Assembly: GCA_965227905.1 (NCBI GenBank)
Contig: OZ245780.1
Span: forward strand, 744,001 to 808,000
Origin: CBDDHT01 sp965227905
GTDB lineage: Bacteria > Pseudomonadota > Alphaproteobacteria > Rhizobiales > Methyloligellaceae
Reading direction: 5' to 3'
Length of the DNA stretch: 64,000 nt
How positions within the stretch are numbered: position 1 is the first letter of the stretch; each line of letters opens with the position of its first letter. Under the pieces are notes generated by a model, which made no database searches, was not told the DNA's origin, and saw only the letters and a program-made list of their open reading frames with translations. This document shows, in pieces, positions 39,430 through 47,251 of the stretch. The translations under genes were made by a program, and so were the position numbers.

Positions 39430-40005
39430 CTACACTTGAATGACGTATTTCATTAGATCGGTGTAATGCGGCAGAAAAAGGCGGGGCACATGCTGTTCGG
39501 GGATGCGCAGTTGCAGTGCAATCGAGTAGTCATCGATTCGGTTTTGATTCCTAGCAGTTTCGAATTCTAACCGTTTGTCTTCGGGGCAAAGAACCCCCAT
39601 TGCCCTCCAGAAACACACCACTTCGGAGTTCATCATTTTTGAGTGGTTCTCCGGGGTGGCGGAGCCGAATTCAGAAAGCAGGGTTTCTAGCTTGTCACCG
39701 CTGTCGGCAGCCATGTCGGCGCCGTCAAACAGATGCATAAGCTCTTTGACAAAGACAAAGCGGCTCCAGCATCGATTGAGGCCTCGCGCTAGCACGATGA
39801 CATGACTGCCGCATTGTTGCACAAAGCGGTGTTCGGTATTTCTGGCTGATATGTAGAACCCGCGGCAAACCGACTCATCCATACCGGATTGAATCACTCT
39901 CACTTGGTTAGCGCCAGTGAGCGCTAACACTTTGTCACGAACAGCGTTTCGCTTTACGTGCGGGTTGAGAGCTTGGCAGTGTTCGTAGAGTTTTGCGTAC
40001 CCCAT
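39430..40005 (-). CDS. Protein of unknown function with a degenerate metalloprotease-like helix
   Basis: I do not recognise this 191-residue protein with certainty. The stretch FVFVKELMHLFDGAD (residues 83-97) resembles the HExxH helix of ImmA/IrrE-type (DUF955) proteins, but the first His is Lys, so zinc proteolysis is doubtful. It has no signal peptide or membrane helix. The 63-residue acidic ORF 12 bases upstream on the same strand is probably cotranscribed. A small acidic protein followed by a larger one next to an IS element recalls toxin-antitoxin or defence pairs, but nothing here proves that. Confidence 0.7.
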   Translation of the reverse strand: MGYAKLYEHCQALNPHVKRNAVRDKVLALTGANQVRVIQSGMDESVCRGFYISARNTEHRFVQQCGSHVIVLARGLNRCWSRFVFVKELMHLFDGADMAADSGDKLETLLSEFGSATPENHSKMMNSEVVCFWRAMGVLCPEDKRLEFETARNQNRIDDYSIALQLRIPEQHVPRLFLPHYTDLMKYVIQV

Positions 40006-40017
40006 TGCGGGGTATTA

Positions 40018-40209
40018 TCAATCCTCGTCGTCAAAGTCGACCTCTTCGAAGTCGCCTGCCTCGATTTGTGCTATGACCCTAACGATTTGTTCGGCCATTT
40101 CTTCTGGCGTTGCATCGCGGTTGCTGCCAGGGAACAACTTGATGTCCGCAGCATTTAGCCCGCTCTCATCAAAGAGTTGATGCTTAGCCACTTCAAGTTG
40201 TGACTTCAT
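40018..40209 (-). CDS. Small acidic protein, first gene of a two-gene operon
   Basis: The 63-residue product is helical and ends in the acidic run DFEEVDFDDED. The middle TPEEMAEQIVRVIAQIEAGDF looks like an amphipathic helix. Its ATG at 40209 has a strong AAGGAGGAG Shine-Dalgarno, but 33 bases away, with an 8-bp hairpin between the two that could bring them together. A 13-bp inverted repeat lies further upstream. It could be an antitoxin-like or regulatory partner of the following gene; no family is recognised. Confidence 0.6.
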   Translation of the reverse strand: MKSQLEVAKHQLFDESGLNAADIKLFPGSNRDATPEEMAEQIVRVIAQIEAGDFEEVDFDDED

Positions 40210-40221
40210 GTTGTTCAGTAG

Positions 40222-40252
40222 GGCCAGGCGTCGAGCCTGACCGCTCCTCCTT
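40222..40252 (-). promoter_or_regulatory. Shine-Dalgarno sequence followed by a hairpin spacer
   Basis: On the minus strand AAGGAGGAGC (40252-40243) is followed directly by an 8-bp stem (GGTCAGGC/GCCTGGCC, loop TCGAC, 40242-40222), then 12 bases to the ATG at 40209. Folding the stem would bring the ribosome-binding site to a usable distance. Confidence 0.45.
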
Positions 40253-40294
40253 GCTTGAGTGTCAAATGATTAACTTCGACACACACTTATACGT

Positions 40295-40336
40295 ATAGAA
40301 TGTGAACTTCCGTTTATCAGCTTGTTCACATTCTAT
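40295..40336. promoter_or_regulatory. 13-bp perfect inverted repeat, candidate operator
   Basis: ATAGAATGTGAAC (40295-40307) and GTTCACATTCTAT (40324-40336) are perfect inverted copies with 16 bases between them. They lie about 85 bases upstream of the 63-residue gene and may be a repressor site for the operon. Confidence 0.5.
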
Positions 40337-40573
40337 TTACAAACGGGCAGCCATAAAGTTGCCATGCCCACCAACTGATATGGGAGCGCAACTGGCATAT
40401 TACCATTTAAAATAGGGTTGTTGTAGTTGGTTGACGCGCCGGCCCATACGCAATTCGCGTTTGTCAATATCGTTCCAAACGGGTACGAATGCAAACGCAA
40501 CCGTACACGATTTGTTCTAATTTTTGGAAATTATTTTGACTGTGGGTAAAAGCGCACACTTAGTTTTGTGGTA

Positions 40574-41684
40574 GTTTTTGTGCTTGAGTGCGCAATTGTC
40601 GTATACGCCGCGCTCGTTGCCTAAGAGTTTGCGGCTTCACCAGCACCTTTATACATGAGGCGCTTACCTTCTATGCCCTTCACCGCACGCAAGGCACGAT
40701 CCTTGTCGTCAATTGCACGGTGTGAGTACCGGAAATCAAATTCGGCAAGGTAGCGGTGCAAGTGTTGCTCGCCACAGTGCTGATAGACGCCCTTCATGCC
40801 GCGCTTGAAGATCGAAAAGAAACCTTCAATCGTGTTGGTGTGAACCAGACCACGGCCATATTCTTTGATCGAGTGGTTGACGGACTCGTGCGAGACGAAT
40901 TCACGGCCAACGTCTTTGTAGATATTGGACTCGTCAGTCATCAGGTGTGTGTCATTGCGAAGCACGTTGCGGCGCAGAACATCCTTGGCGGCATTTGCTG
41001 TAAGAGCAGGCACATGGACAGAGCGGGCACGACCGCCGCGTTCAACAAGTGAAATGACCTTCATCGACTGGGCGCCGTAGTTGCCACAAGCGACCCAGCC
41101 CTTACCGTTTACGAACGTCCATTTGGTCTTGCCCTTGCTGACCTTGCCGAACCAAGTCTCATCGGCCTCGACGACCTGACCACCACCGCCCATCGGTGCC
41201 GGATCGGTCTCACGCATACCTTCACGGATGCGATGACACATGAACCATGCGGACTTGTAGGTTATGCCGAGCATCCGGTGAAGTTGATGCGCGGACATGC
41301 CCTTCTTTGACGAGCAGAGAAGGTGAGTTGCAAACAGCCACTTGTGCAGCGGAATGTGTGAACGCTCATACAGGGTGCCGACACGAACGGTGAAGCGCTT
41401 GCGGCATGGGTTGCAGTGATACCAGCCCTTTTGCGGCTTTGGGTTCGGTGTCTTCTTGCTTGGCTTGCGGGTTTGAGGCGGCAACTTTCTGATGCGCTCT
41501 TTCTCACCGCACTTCGGGCAAACGGGACCTTCTGGCCACCGCTGAGCTTCAAGAAACTCGCGGGCCTTGTCCTCGTCTGTGAAAATCGGGTTGGTGAGGT
41601 CACACATTTTCTATCTCCTTGTCCTATATATAGGAATCGGAGTTTGTGTAGTCAAGTATACAATCGCCCAATAAGCACAAGAAC
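40574..41684 (-). mobile_element. IS1595-family insertion sequence
   Basis: About 1.1 kb with one transposase gene and imperfect terminal inverted repeats: GTTTTTGTGCTTGAGTGC at the left (from 40574) and GTTCTTGTGCTTATTGGG at the right, read inwards (to 41684). Both then run into ATTGT. I saw no clear 8-bp target duplication, so the ends may be shifted by a few bases or the copy may be old. The transposase frame is intact. Confidence 0.7.
40621..41607 (-). CDS. IS1595-family transposase
   Basis: The 328-residue product has the N-terminal zinc ribbon (CPKCGEK and CNPCRKRF) and an ISXO2-like DDE domain with VEADETWFGK, TDESNIYKDVG and HTNTIEGFFSIFKRGMKGVYQH. It is full-length and lies inside the terminal repeats. 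It is oriented toward the two-gene operon, from which it is separated by 411 bases. Confidence 0.92.
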   Translation of the reverse strand: MCDLTNPIFTDEDKAREFLEAQRWPEGPVCPKCGEKERIRKLPPQTRKPSKKTPNPKPQKGWYHCNPCRKRFTVRVGTLYERSHIPLHKWLFATHLLCSSKKGMSAHQLHRMLGITYKSAWFMCHRIREGMRETDPAPMGGGGQVVEADETWFGKVSKGKTKWTFVNGKGWVACGNYGAQSMKVISLVERGGRARSVHVPALTANAAKDVLRRNVLRNDTHLMTDESNIYKDVGREFVSHESVNHSIKEYGRGLVHTNTIEGFFSIFKRGMKGVYQHCGEQHLHRYLAEFDFRYSHRAIDDKDRALRAVKGIEGKRLMYKGAGEAANS

Positions 41685-41740
41685 ATTAAGTGAACATGCG
41701 TCCGAATCATGAACAGGCTGGCTGGATGTTCGCTTGCCGT

Positions 41741-42514
41741 TCATCGCACCTTGGGTGTCAGGAGTTTGCTGGGTCTTCTGTCTTCTGCCGCCTTGAAAAG
41801 AGAGAAGGTTTGATTGACGTAGTTGACCGCTCCGCCGATCAGATCGAGATACTCATTGAGTTCCGGCGTTTTCTCGGCTTCGACAACCTGCACCGGGCGG
41901 TCAGGCGGGGTCGTCTCGAAAAGGGCATAGAAGAGGGGTTCACCTCGGCTCAGCTCCAGGTCTTTTTCCGGTTCATGCCATTCGAAAGCCCACATCAGAG
42001 GGCGCGGCCAAATGTTGATCGGAAAGCGACCGCCAAAAATGGTGCCGGGAAGTTGCTCCTTGCGATAGTGCATGAAGGGAGCGACCTGGGACATATAAAC
42101 GGGTTCATCTGCAATAAAGAGGTGGGGCAGCGAAATCTGAATTGTCGGCCGATCCTTGTAACGCCACTCGGCCTCGCCAACGAGATGGAGATGCTCGTTC
42201 AGTTTTTTGGACCGGACCGGGCTGGCTTCGCCCAGCAGGTTCTTGAGCGCGGGCTTACCGTTCTTGTCACGCACGAATTTGAGCCGCAGGTCGAAAGGGC
42301 ATTTGATGACAAAGTGGCGGCTCTCCAGATTAATTACCGCGGGACAGCGCGATGCTGATTTGGCATGTCGTTTGTTCATCTCGACTGACCGCACACGTTC
42401 TGGCGGTTCAAAGACAATGCCGGCTTTCTCGTCAGTCAGGAGCCAGCCAATACGAACCGGACCCGATGTGTCTGCGTCATCGTCTGGTCGCTCATATGTG
42501 ACGTTTATCTGCAT
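41741..42514 (-). CDS. Protein of unknown function
   Basis: I cannot place this 257-residue protein in a family. It has no signal peptide or membrane helix, many aromatic and proline residues (GRFPINIWPRPLMWAFEWHEPE), and a C-terminal region PELNEYLDLIGGAVNYVNQTFSLFKAAEDRRPSKLL in part. The style recalls structural or accessory proteins of phages, but that is a guess. It lies 56 bases beyond the right inverted repeat of the IS element, with no cotranscribed neighbour. Confidence 0.6.
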   Translation of the reverse strand: MQINVTYERPDDDADTSGPVRIGWLLTDEKAGIVFEPPERVRSVEMNKRHAKSASRCPAVINLESRHFVIKCPFDLRLKFVRDKNGKPALKNLLGEASPVRSKKLNEHLHLVGEAEWRYKDRPTIQISLPHLFIADEPVYMSQVAPFMHYRKEQLPGTIFGGRFPINIWPRPLMWAFEWHEPEKDLELSRGEPLFYALFETTPPDRPVQVVEAEKTPELNEYLDLIGGAVNYVNQTFSLFKAAEDRRPSKLLTPKVR

Positions 42515-42953
42515 GGGCTGGGGCTCCGGATGATCCGCTCGGGGTGACGTCGGCTAGGCGGCACGATGTCTCAGTTTTCTCCAATGGCCATTGGGGCGTC
42601 AAGCGGGGTCGAAGGAATGCTAGCCGATTCGAAAAATGGCAATTCTGGGTGCGCGTTTCCACATCGGACGCCAGAGCGGCTGTTCGTGAGAGAGCTTTGA
42701 AATGGCGGAAATCAGGCAAAAACCAGCGATTTAGGCTGGTGAGAACACACACCGGCGAAAGAGCTTTTTGCACGCGCCGAGTCGGTGGTGTATGGGATTG
42801 CGCGTGAAACTGCGGTTTCCGAGAGTTCCGCAACAATTGTTCGCCGCTAAGCCAAATTTGCTTGGCATGCCCGAGCGGCCTCCAAAAAGACATTTCCTTT
42901 GGGTTATTAGTGGGCGCGGGCGATTCGATAGGCTCTGGGATAGAGGACGATCT
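42515..42953. other. Non-coding stretch before the exported 130-residue protein
   Basis: About 440 bases without a convincing gene. I see no strong terminator, repeat or RNA motif. It must hold the promoters of the 257-residue gene (minus) and the exported protein (plus). Confidence 0.5.
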
Positions 42954-43346
42954 ATGCGCAATTTGGTTATAGGCTGCCTAACGCTGCTGATGGGCTTGGC
43001 CGCAGGGGCGGTGGGTGCGAATGCAGCTTCCGTTGAAGGCTCTTGGAGTGGAAGCGGAACTGTAAAACTGAAGACCGGACAGGTCGAGCCGATCCGTTGC
43101 CGTATCAAGTATGAGGCCAGCACCGGGCGGACATTCGTGATGACGGTGAACTGTGCTCATGCCAACGGCACATTCAAGCAGTCGGGCCGCATCGTGAAAA
43201 AGAGCAGCAGCCGCTACACGGGATCGCTCTACAGCAAGGATTACGGTGTGTCAGGCAATATCACCATCAGTGTGAATGGCCGAAGCCAGACTCTGAGCGC
43301 TAAGAGTGCCAAAGGCACAGCCAGGATCAGACTCAATAAACGCTAG
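42954..43346 (+). CDS. Small exported protein of unknown function
   Basis: The 130-residue product starts with MRNLVIG and a clear signal peptide ending in VGANAAS (residues 1-25 or so). The mature part begins VEGSWSGSGTVKLKTG and is rich in Ser, Thr and Gly, with two Cys (RCRIKY, VNCAH) that may form a disulfide. Repeated short beta-strand patterns such as GTFKQSGRIVKKSSSRYTGSL suggest a small beta-sandwich in the periplasm. The frame is open upstream to 42768, but only the ATG at 42954 begins a signal peptide. Confidence 0.75.
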   Translation: MRNLVIGCLTLLMGLAAGAVGANAASVEGSWSGSGTVKLKTGQVEPIRCRIKYEASTGRTFVMTVNCAHANGTFKQSGRIVKKSSSRYTGSLYSKDYGVSGNITISVNGRSQTLSAKSAKGTARIRLNKR

Positions 43347-43472
43347 GCTATCTCAGGGACGATGGTCCTGTTCGAGGCTGATTGGTGGCCACGTTGTTGC
43401 GTGGCCACTCATTACGCGCGCCTCCGCCTACGGCAAGCGATAGCTGTCCTGACAGGTGTTTGTCGGAAGCGC

Positions 43473-43703
43473 TTACTGATGATCCCAGAAGTGGCGTTGC
43501 CCCTCGCAGTTCGCCTTGGTCCGATTGATCCCAATGTCTTTCAGCAGTCGATCATCGAGATCCATGAGTTCGCGTCGCTGTTTTGCGACCTCAATCCAGC
43601 AACTGACTTCTGCCAACACGCGGTCAACTGTGGAATTGAGCCGCTTCAAGGCGGATCCGAGGCCAATTTCGGCCTGATGATTCGATTGGAGCGCGAGTGC
43701 CAT
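43473..43703 (-). CDS. DUF1127 (YjiS-like) small protein
   Basis: The 76-residue product has the DUF1127 core RRELMDLDDRLLKDIGINRTKA near its C-terminus. In Alphaproteobacteria small Arg-rich DUF1127 proteins bind RNA or affect phosphate and stress responses; the present one is longer than the minimal form. It is divergent from a LysR regulator with about 100 bases between them, a common arrangement, so it is a likely target of that regulator. Confidence 0.85.
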   Translation of the reverse strand: MALALQSNHQAEIGLGSALKRLNSTVDRVLAEVSCWIEVAKQRRELMDLDDRLLKDIGINRTKANCEGQRHFWDHQ

Positions 43704-43805
43704 TGTTTTGTCTACCCCCTGTCAAATGCCTGTTAAGTCGGCATGTTGAATAATGGAAGCAAATCTATACTGTAAAAACGATAATATACCGTTATGGGAG
43801 TTGGC

Positions 43806-44678
43806 ATGGCTCGTGAAGTCGACCTTTCGCTACTGAGAGCATTCGTCGCCGTGGCGGATACGGGCGGAATGACCGTAGCGGGCCGTCACCTCAATCTCAC
43901 GCAAGCGGCGGTCAGTCAGCAAATCAAGCGACTGGAAGAGCATTTCGGCGTCACTCTGTTCGATCGCAGTCAGCGGCGTCTGCAATTAACCGCGAGTGGT
44001 GAGCGCTTATTGGGCCATGCAGAGCGGATGCTGGCTGCAAATGACGAACTTTGGGGATTGATGACGTCGCCAGATTTCGAAGGGCAGGTTCTGCTGGGTG
44101 TACCGCATGATATTGTCGGACCATTCATGCCGCCGATCTTGCGCAGTTTCTCCAAGTCCTGGCCGCGTGTCGAGGTCACGCTCACGTGCCAGAATACGCC
44201 TGAGCTGCTCCGCGGTCTGGAAAAGGGCGAAATCGATCTAACGCTGACCACGGAAGCAGGGCCAAACCAGGATAGCCAATTGCTTCTCGCCGACAGACTT
44301 GTCTGGGTGGGAGCACCGGGAGGCATGGCCCATGAGCAGTCACCGTTGCCTGTTTCGCTCGGGGATGAGGAATGTGCGTTTAGGACAGCGGCAGTCCGGG
44401 CCCTGGGTTCTGCCGGGCGCAACTGGCGTTTCACAACGGCAATCAGCAATATCGAAGCGCAGATCGCAACGTTGGAAGCCGACCTTTCTGTGTCCCCGTT
44501 TCTTTCGCAAACCGTCCCAGACCGACTTGAGATCTTGAGCGAGACAAGCGGATTGCCGGCACTGCCGACCTATTTCATCAATCTCTATTTGGCGCCGACC
44601 AAACCAAGCCCAATCGCGATCGAGTTGTCCCGGCATATCGCCAAAAGCTTCGCGATGCGTTTCCCGCGGGCAGCTTGA
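43806..44678 (+). CDS. LysR-family transcriptional regulator
   Basis: The 290-residue product has the N-terminal LysR helix-turn-helix (LSLLRAFVAVADTGGMTVAGRHLNL in part, then TQAAVSQQIKRLEEHFGVTLFDR) and a C-terminal ligand-binding domain. The ATG at 43806 has GGGAG five bases upstream, while an ATG at 43794 lacks one, so 43806 is chosen. It is divergent from the DUF1127 gene. A near-palindrome AACGATAATATACCGTT at 43777-43793 could be its binding site. The inducer is unknown. Confidence 0.92.
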   Translation: MAREVDLSLLRAFVAVADTGGMTVAGRHLNLTQAAVSQQIKRLEEHFGVTLFDRSQRRLQLTASGERLLGHAERMLAANDELWGLMTSPDFEGQVLLGVPHDIVGPFMPPILRSFSKSWPRVEVTLTCQNTPELLRGLEKGEIDLTLTTEAGPNQDSQLLLADRLVWVGAPGGMAHEQSPLPVSLGDEECAFRTAAVRALGSAGRNWRFTTAISNIEAQIATLEADLSVSPFLSQTVPDRLEILSETSGLPALPTYFINLYLAPTKPSPIAIELSRHIAKSFAMRFPRAA

Positions 44679-44708
44679 TGACGAGTTGGTTGATGTGGCC
44701 TGATTGGG

Positions 44709-44799
44709 CGGCGGCCGCTTGGCCTTGCCTCGCTGGTCGCTCGGTTGTTCTTGGTCCTATGAGAGATCGTGCCGTATGGCAGGTGCTATTCGGCGTGAT
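44709..44799 (+). repeat. Direct repeat copy 1 with internal stem-loop
   Basis: About 90 bases that recur 178 bases downstream with roughly ten differences. It contains an imperfect stem ATCGTGCCG/CGGCGTGAT. Confidence 0.8.
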
Positions 44800-44817
44800 G
44801 GTGCCGTGGATTTGAGC

Positions 44818-45104
44818 TCTGGGTTTGTTTCGCTCACGGCTATTCCGCGCTGATGCGCGGGCCTCCGCGGGGGCGGCCTGACCGGCCGGCGGCCGCTTGG
44901 CCTTGCCTCGCTGGTCGCTCGGTTGTTCTTAGTCCTATGAGACATCGTGCCGTATGGCTGGTGCTGTACGGCACGATTTGCGTTGGGGCTGAGACAACCG
45001 CGCCATCGTGGTGCGGCAAGCGCGACCGCGCGCCGGCCGGTCAGGCCGCCCCCGCGGAGGCCCGCGCATCAGCGCGGAATAGCCGTGAGCGAAATAAACT
45101 CAGA
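44818..45104. repeat. Long inverted repeat, 74-bp arms
   Basis: The arms 44818-44891 and 45031-45104 are reverse complements with two mismatches near the outer ends, and 139 bases between them. The inner 60 or so bases are perfect and very GC-rich. They would form a large cruciform or RNA hairpin. The right end of the left arm touches direct repeat copy 2. Confidence 0.85.
44887..44977 (+). repeat. Direct repeat copy 2 with internal stem-loop
   Basis: Second copy, inside the loop of the 74-bp inverted repeat. Its internal stem is perfect: ATCGTGCCGTA, 12 bases, TACGGCACGAT. Confidence 0.8.
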
Positions 45105-45177
45105 TGGTCAAACCAATCCCAATGCCGCCGAACAGCGACAGCACGCATCCCTCTTGACGGGGCGTAACCGGGAGCAA

Positions 45178-46323
45178 CTACCCCTCGCCAGCAAACAGCT
45201 CCGTCATAAAAGCACTCGCTTTCAATCCACTGCCGGTCAGTACGACGACAGTCCGCTCATCCGGATGGATGGTTCCATCGGCCAGTAGCTGGCAAGCGGC
45301 CGCTGCTGCGCTGGCGCATGTCGGCTCTACATACAACCCCTGTCGCGCAAGCGTTTTCAGCGTCTCGACGATATCGGCTTCACTGATTGCCTTGGTACCG
45401 CCATTCGATCGACGAAGCGCCTCCAGAATTTCCTTGATCCGGATCGGTGCCTTGATTGCCGTGCCTTCGGCGATGGTGCGCTTGGCTTCAATGGGCACAA
45501 GATCGTCTGCACCGGCTTTGAAACTCGCGTCGATTGGTGCGCAATTTTGCGGTTGAGCTGCGAAGAGGCGCGGCAGCCTATCGATTTCGCCCCGGTTCAA
45601 TAGTTCCGTAAAGCCGATATCGCATCCAAGCAGATTGCTGCCGGCGCCAACGGGAATAAGGATGTTGTCAGGTGCCTGAAAGCCAAAATCCTCCCAAAGC
45701 TCGTAAGCAAGCAGCTTGGTGCCCTGCAGAAAGAACGGATGCCAATTGTGGCTCGCATAATAGAGCTGATCCGACTGCCGGATGGCTTCTGCTTCTGTTG
45801 CTTCGCGTGGTCCGGGAACAAGCTGGATGTCAGCACCATAGGCGCGGATTTGCGCTAATTTCGCGGGCTGTGCGATGTCCGGCGCGAGGATTTTGACGCG
45901 CATTCCGGCCGCTGCCCCATAGGCCGCAATGGACGCGCCGGCGTTGCCGGAGCTGTCCTCCATGATGTGCTCTATGCCGAGTTTGCGGAGATAAGCCAAC
46001 ATGACCGCGGCACCGCGATCTTTGAAGCTGCCTGTCGGTGAAAACCATTCGAGCTTGAAATGCAGCATGTTGCCAGCAAAAGGCGCCCTCACAAGTGGCG
46101 TTCGTCCTTCGCCAAGACTCAGCGGCTCGAGTTTGCCGGGCAATGCTGCCCGGTAACGCCAAAGCGTGTTGAGCGACTGATCGAACGCATCCCGTCCGAT
46201 CCCCTCCATCGGTGTCACCATCAAGGGTCTGTCTGAGTCCGATCGCCAACGACTGTCGTTCAGAGAATAAGTCCGGCCATCTTCAGGATCGATATAGTCT
46301 GCACCCAAGTCCCCAACTCCCAT
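45178..46323 (-). CDS. PLP-dependent threonine-synthase-like enzyme
   Basis: The 381-residue product is a fold-type II PLP enzyme. It has TPLVRAPFAGN, the PLP-Lys motif SPTGSFKDRGA (Lys near residue 101), EDSSGNAGASIAAYGAAAGM and the phosphate-binding loop PVGAGSNLLG. It is close to threonine synthases but lacks the long N-terminal domain of the proteobacterial ThrC, so it may be a threonine-synthase-like lyase with another substrate. It follows an alpha/beta hydrolase gene by 76 bases on the same strand. Confidence 0.83.
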   Translation of the reverse strand: MGVGDLGADYIDPEDGRTYSLNDSRWRSDSDRPLMVTPMEGIGRDAFDQSLNTLWRYRAALPGKLEPLSLGEGRTPLVRAPFAGNMLHFKLEWFSPTGSFKDRGAAVMLAYLRKLGIEHIMEDSSGNAGASIAAYGAAAGMRVKILAPDIAQPAKLAQIRAYGADIQLVPGPREATEAEAIRQSDQLYYASHNWHPFFLQGTKLLAYELWEDFGFQAPDNILIPVGAGSNLLGCDIGFTELLNRGEIDRLPRLFAAQPQNCAPIDASFKAGADDLVPIEAKRTIAEGTAIKAPIRIKEILEALRRSNGGTKAISEADIVETLKTLARQGLYVEPTCASAAAAACQLLADGTIHPDERTVVVLTGSGLKASAFMTELFAGEG

Positions 46324-46399
46324 ATGTGCCGGCCGCAGTCAGTTGCTGTTGCGGCAGGTCCGGGACCTGTCTTACGTCATTCTTGGGATAAGGCGAATT

Positions 46400-47251
46400 C
46401 TAAATGGGCCGAGGGGCGTTTGCCCAGGCGGAGCATTGCAATGCGAAAGGCTCGACCTCGTTGTCCGTTCTGGAGTGAGAGCCGAGAAAGTCCATTACGA
46501 CTTTGCGGAAAGATGGACTCGTGACCATCGTGTCGTGGTCGCAACCGTTGATCTCGTAGGCAGAAGCACCCGGTATCTGGGAGGCGAGATCCGTTGCCGA
46601 TCCGCTCAAGACATCCTTCGTACCGGACACGACCAGGCTCGGTGCCAGAACATTCTCAAGCAGTTCCTGAGAGAGAGGCCCGCGCGCGGCTCGCAAACAC
46701 GCCGCCAATGCCCGGAAATCGCTCCCTGACGATCGCGCCAGCTCTTGAAAGCTCTTGAGAGTTTTCATCAGAACGCGGTCTGCTCCATCGCGTGTGCGAT
46801 TGCTCTCGAGGTGACCGCGACTCAGCATCCGGTCCCGCATGTTTCCGCCAATGGCGCCCATCGTCACTGTCTGGATACGGTCGCGCTCGACAGCGCCAAG
46901 CAAAAGCGATACGCGTGCGCCCATGGAATATCCAAAGACATGTGCCTGATCGAGTTCGAGATGGTCGAGGAGCCTGCGAGCATCGTCGGCCATCAGATCC
47001 ATTGAATAGGCGTTTGGGTCATGCAGTTTTTCGCTGTTGCCGTGACCGCGGCAGTCGAGGGCAATCACGCGATATCCAGCGCCGCTCAGCGCGTCGACCC
47101 AGCCGGTCGTTGCCCAGGTGTTCATGCTGTTGGATGCGAATCCATGTATCAGAAGAACAGGGGCGCCCTCTCCGACGTTCATATAGGCAAGCTCCACACC
47201 GTCTGAATCAAACGTGCGAAACTCTGCTTCTGTTGAGGGGGACGTTTGCAT
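46400..47251 (-). CDS. Alpha/beta hydrolase
   Basis: The 283-residue product has the alpha/beta fold: oxyanion loop LLIHGFASNSMNTW, LDCRGHGNSEK, and the nucleophile elbow GYSMG (Ser near residue 118), followed by VSGTKDVLSG and GCDHDTMV that provide the Asp and His. No signal peptide is seen. The substrate is unknown; the next gene downstream is a PLP enzyme, perhaps in one operon. Confidence 0.88.
   Translation of the reverse strand: MQTSPSTEAEFRTFDSDGVELAYMNVGEGAPVLLIHGFASNSMNTWATTGWVDALSGAGYRVIALDCRGHGNSEKLHDPNAYSMDLMADDARRLLDHLELDQAHVFGYSMGARVSLLLGAVERDRIQTVTMGAIGGNMRDRMLSRGHLESNRTRDGADRVLMKTLKSFQELARSSGSDFRALAACLRAARGPLSQELLENVLAPSLVVSGTKDVLSGSATDLASQIPGASAYEINGCDHDTMVTSPSFRKVVMDFLGSHSRTDNEVEPFALQCSAWANAPRPI

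Larger units (their letters stand above)
40210..40573. other. Intergenic control region of the two-gene operon, AT-rich
   Basis: No ORF of note is present. It holds the structured Shine-Dalgarno spacer (40222-40252) and the 13-bp inverted repeat (40295-40336). It is visibly richer in A and T than the core genes and ends at the left inverted repeat of the IS1595-type element. Confidence 0.6.
44679..45177. other. Gene-free stretch with nested repeats
   Basis: Almost 500 bases between the LysR gene and the PLP enzyme hold no credible gene. They are dominated by the direct repeat pair and the 74-bp inverted repeat listed separately. Confidence 0.8.

Noticed and set aside
40566..41692. 8-bp target duplication around the IS1595 element
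   Set aside because: The bases flanking the two terminal repeats do not match, so no duplication can be claimed.
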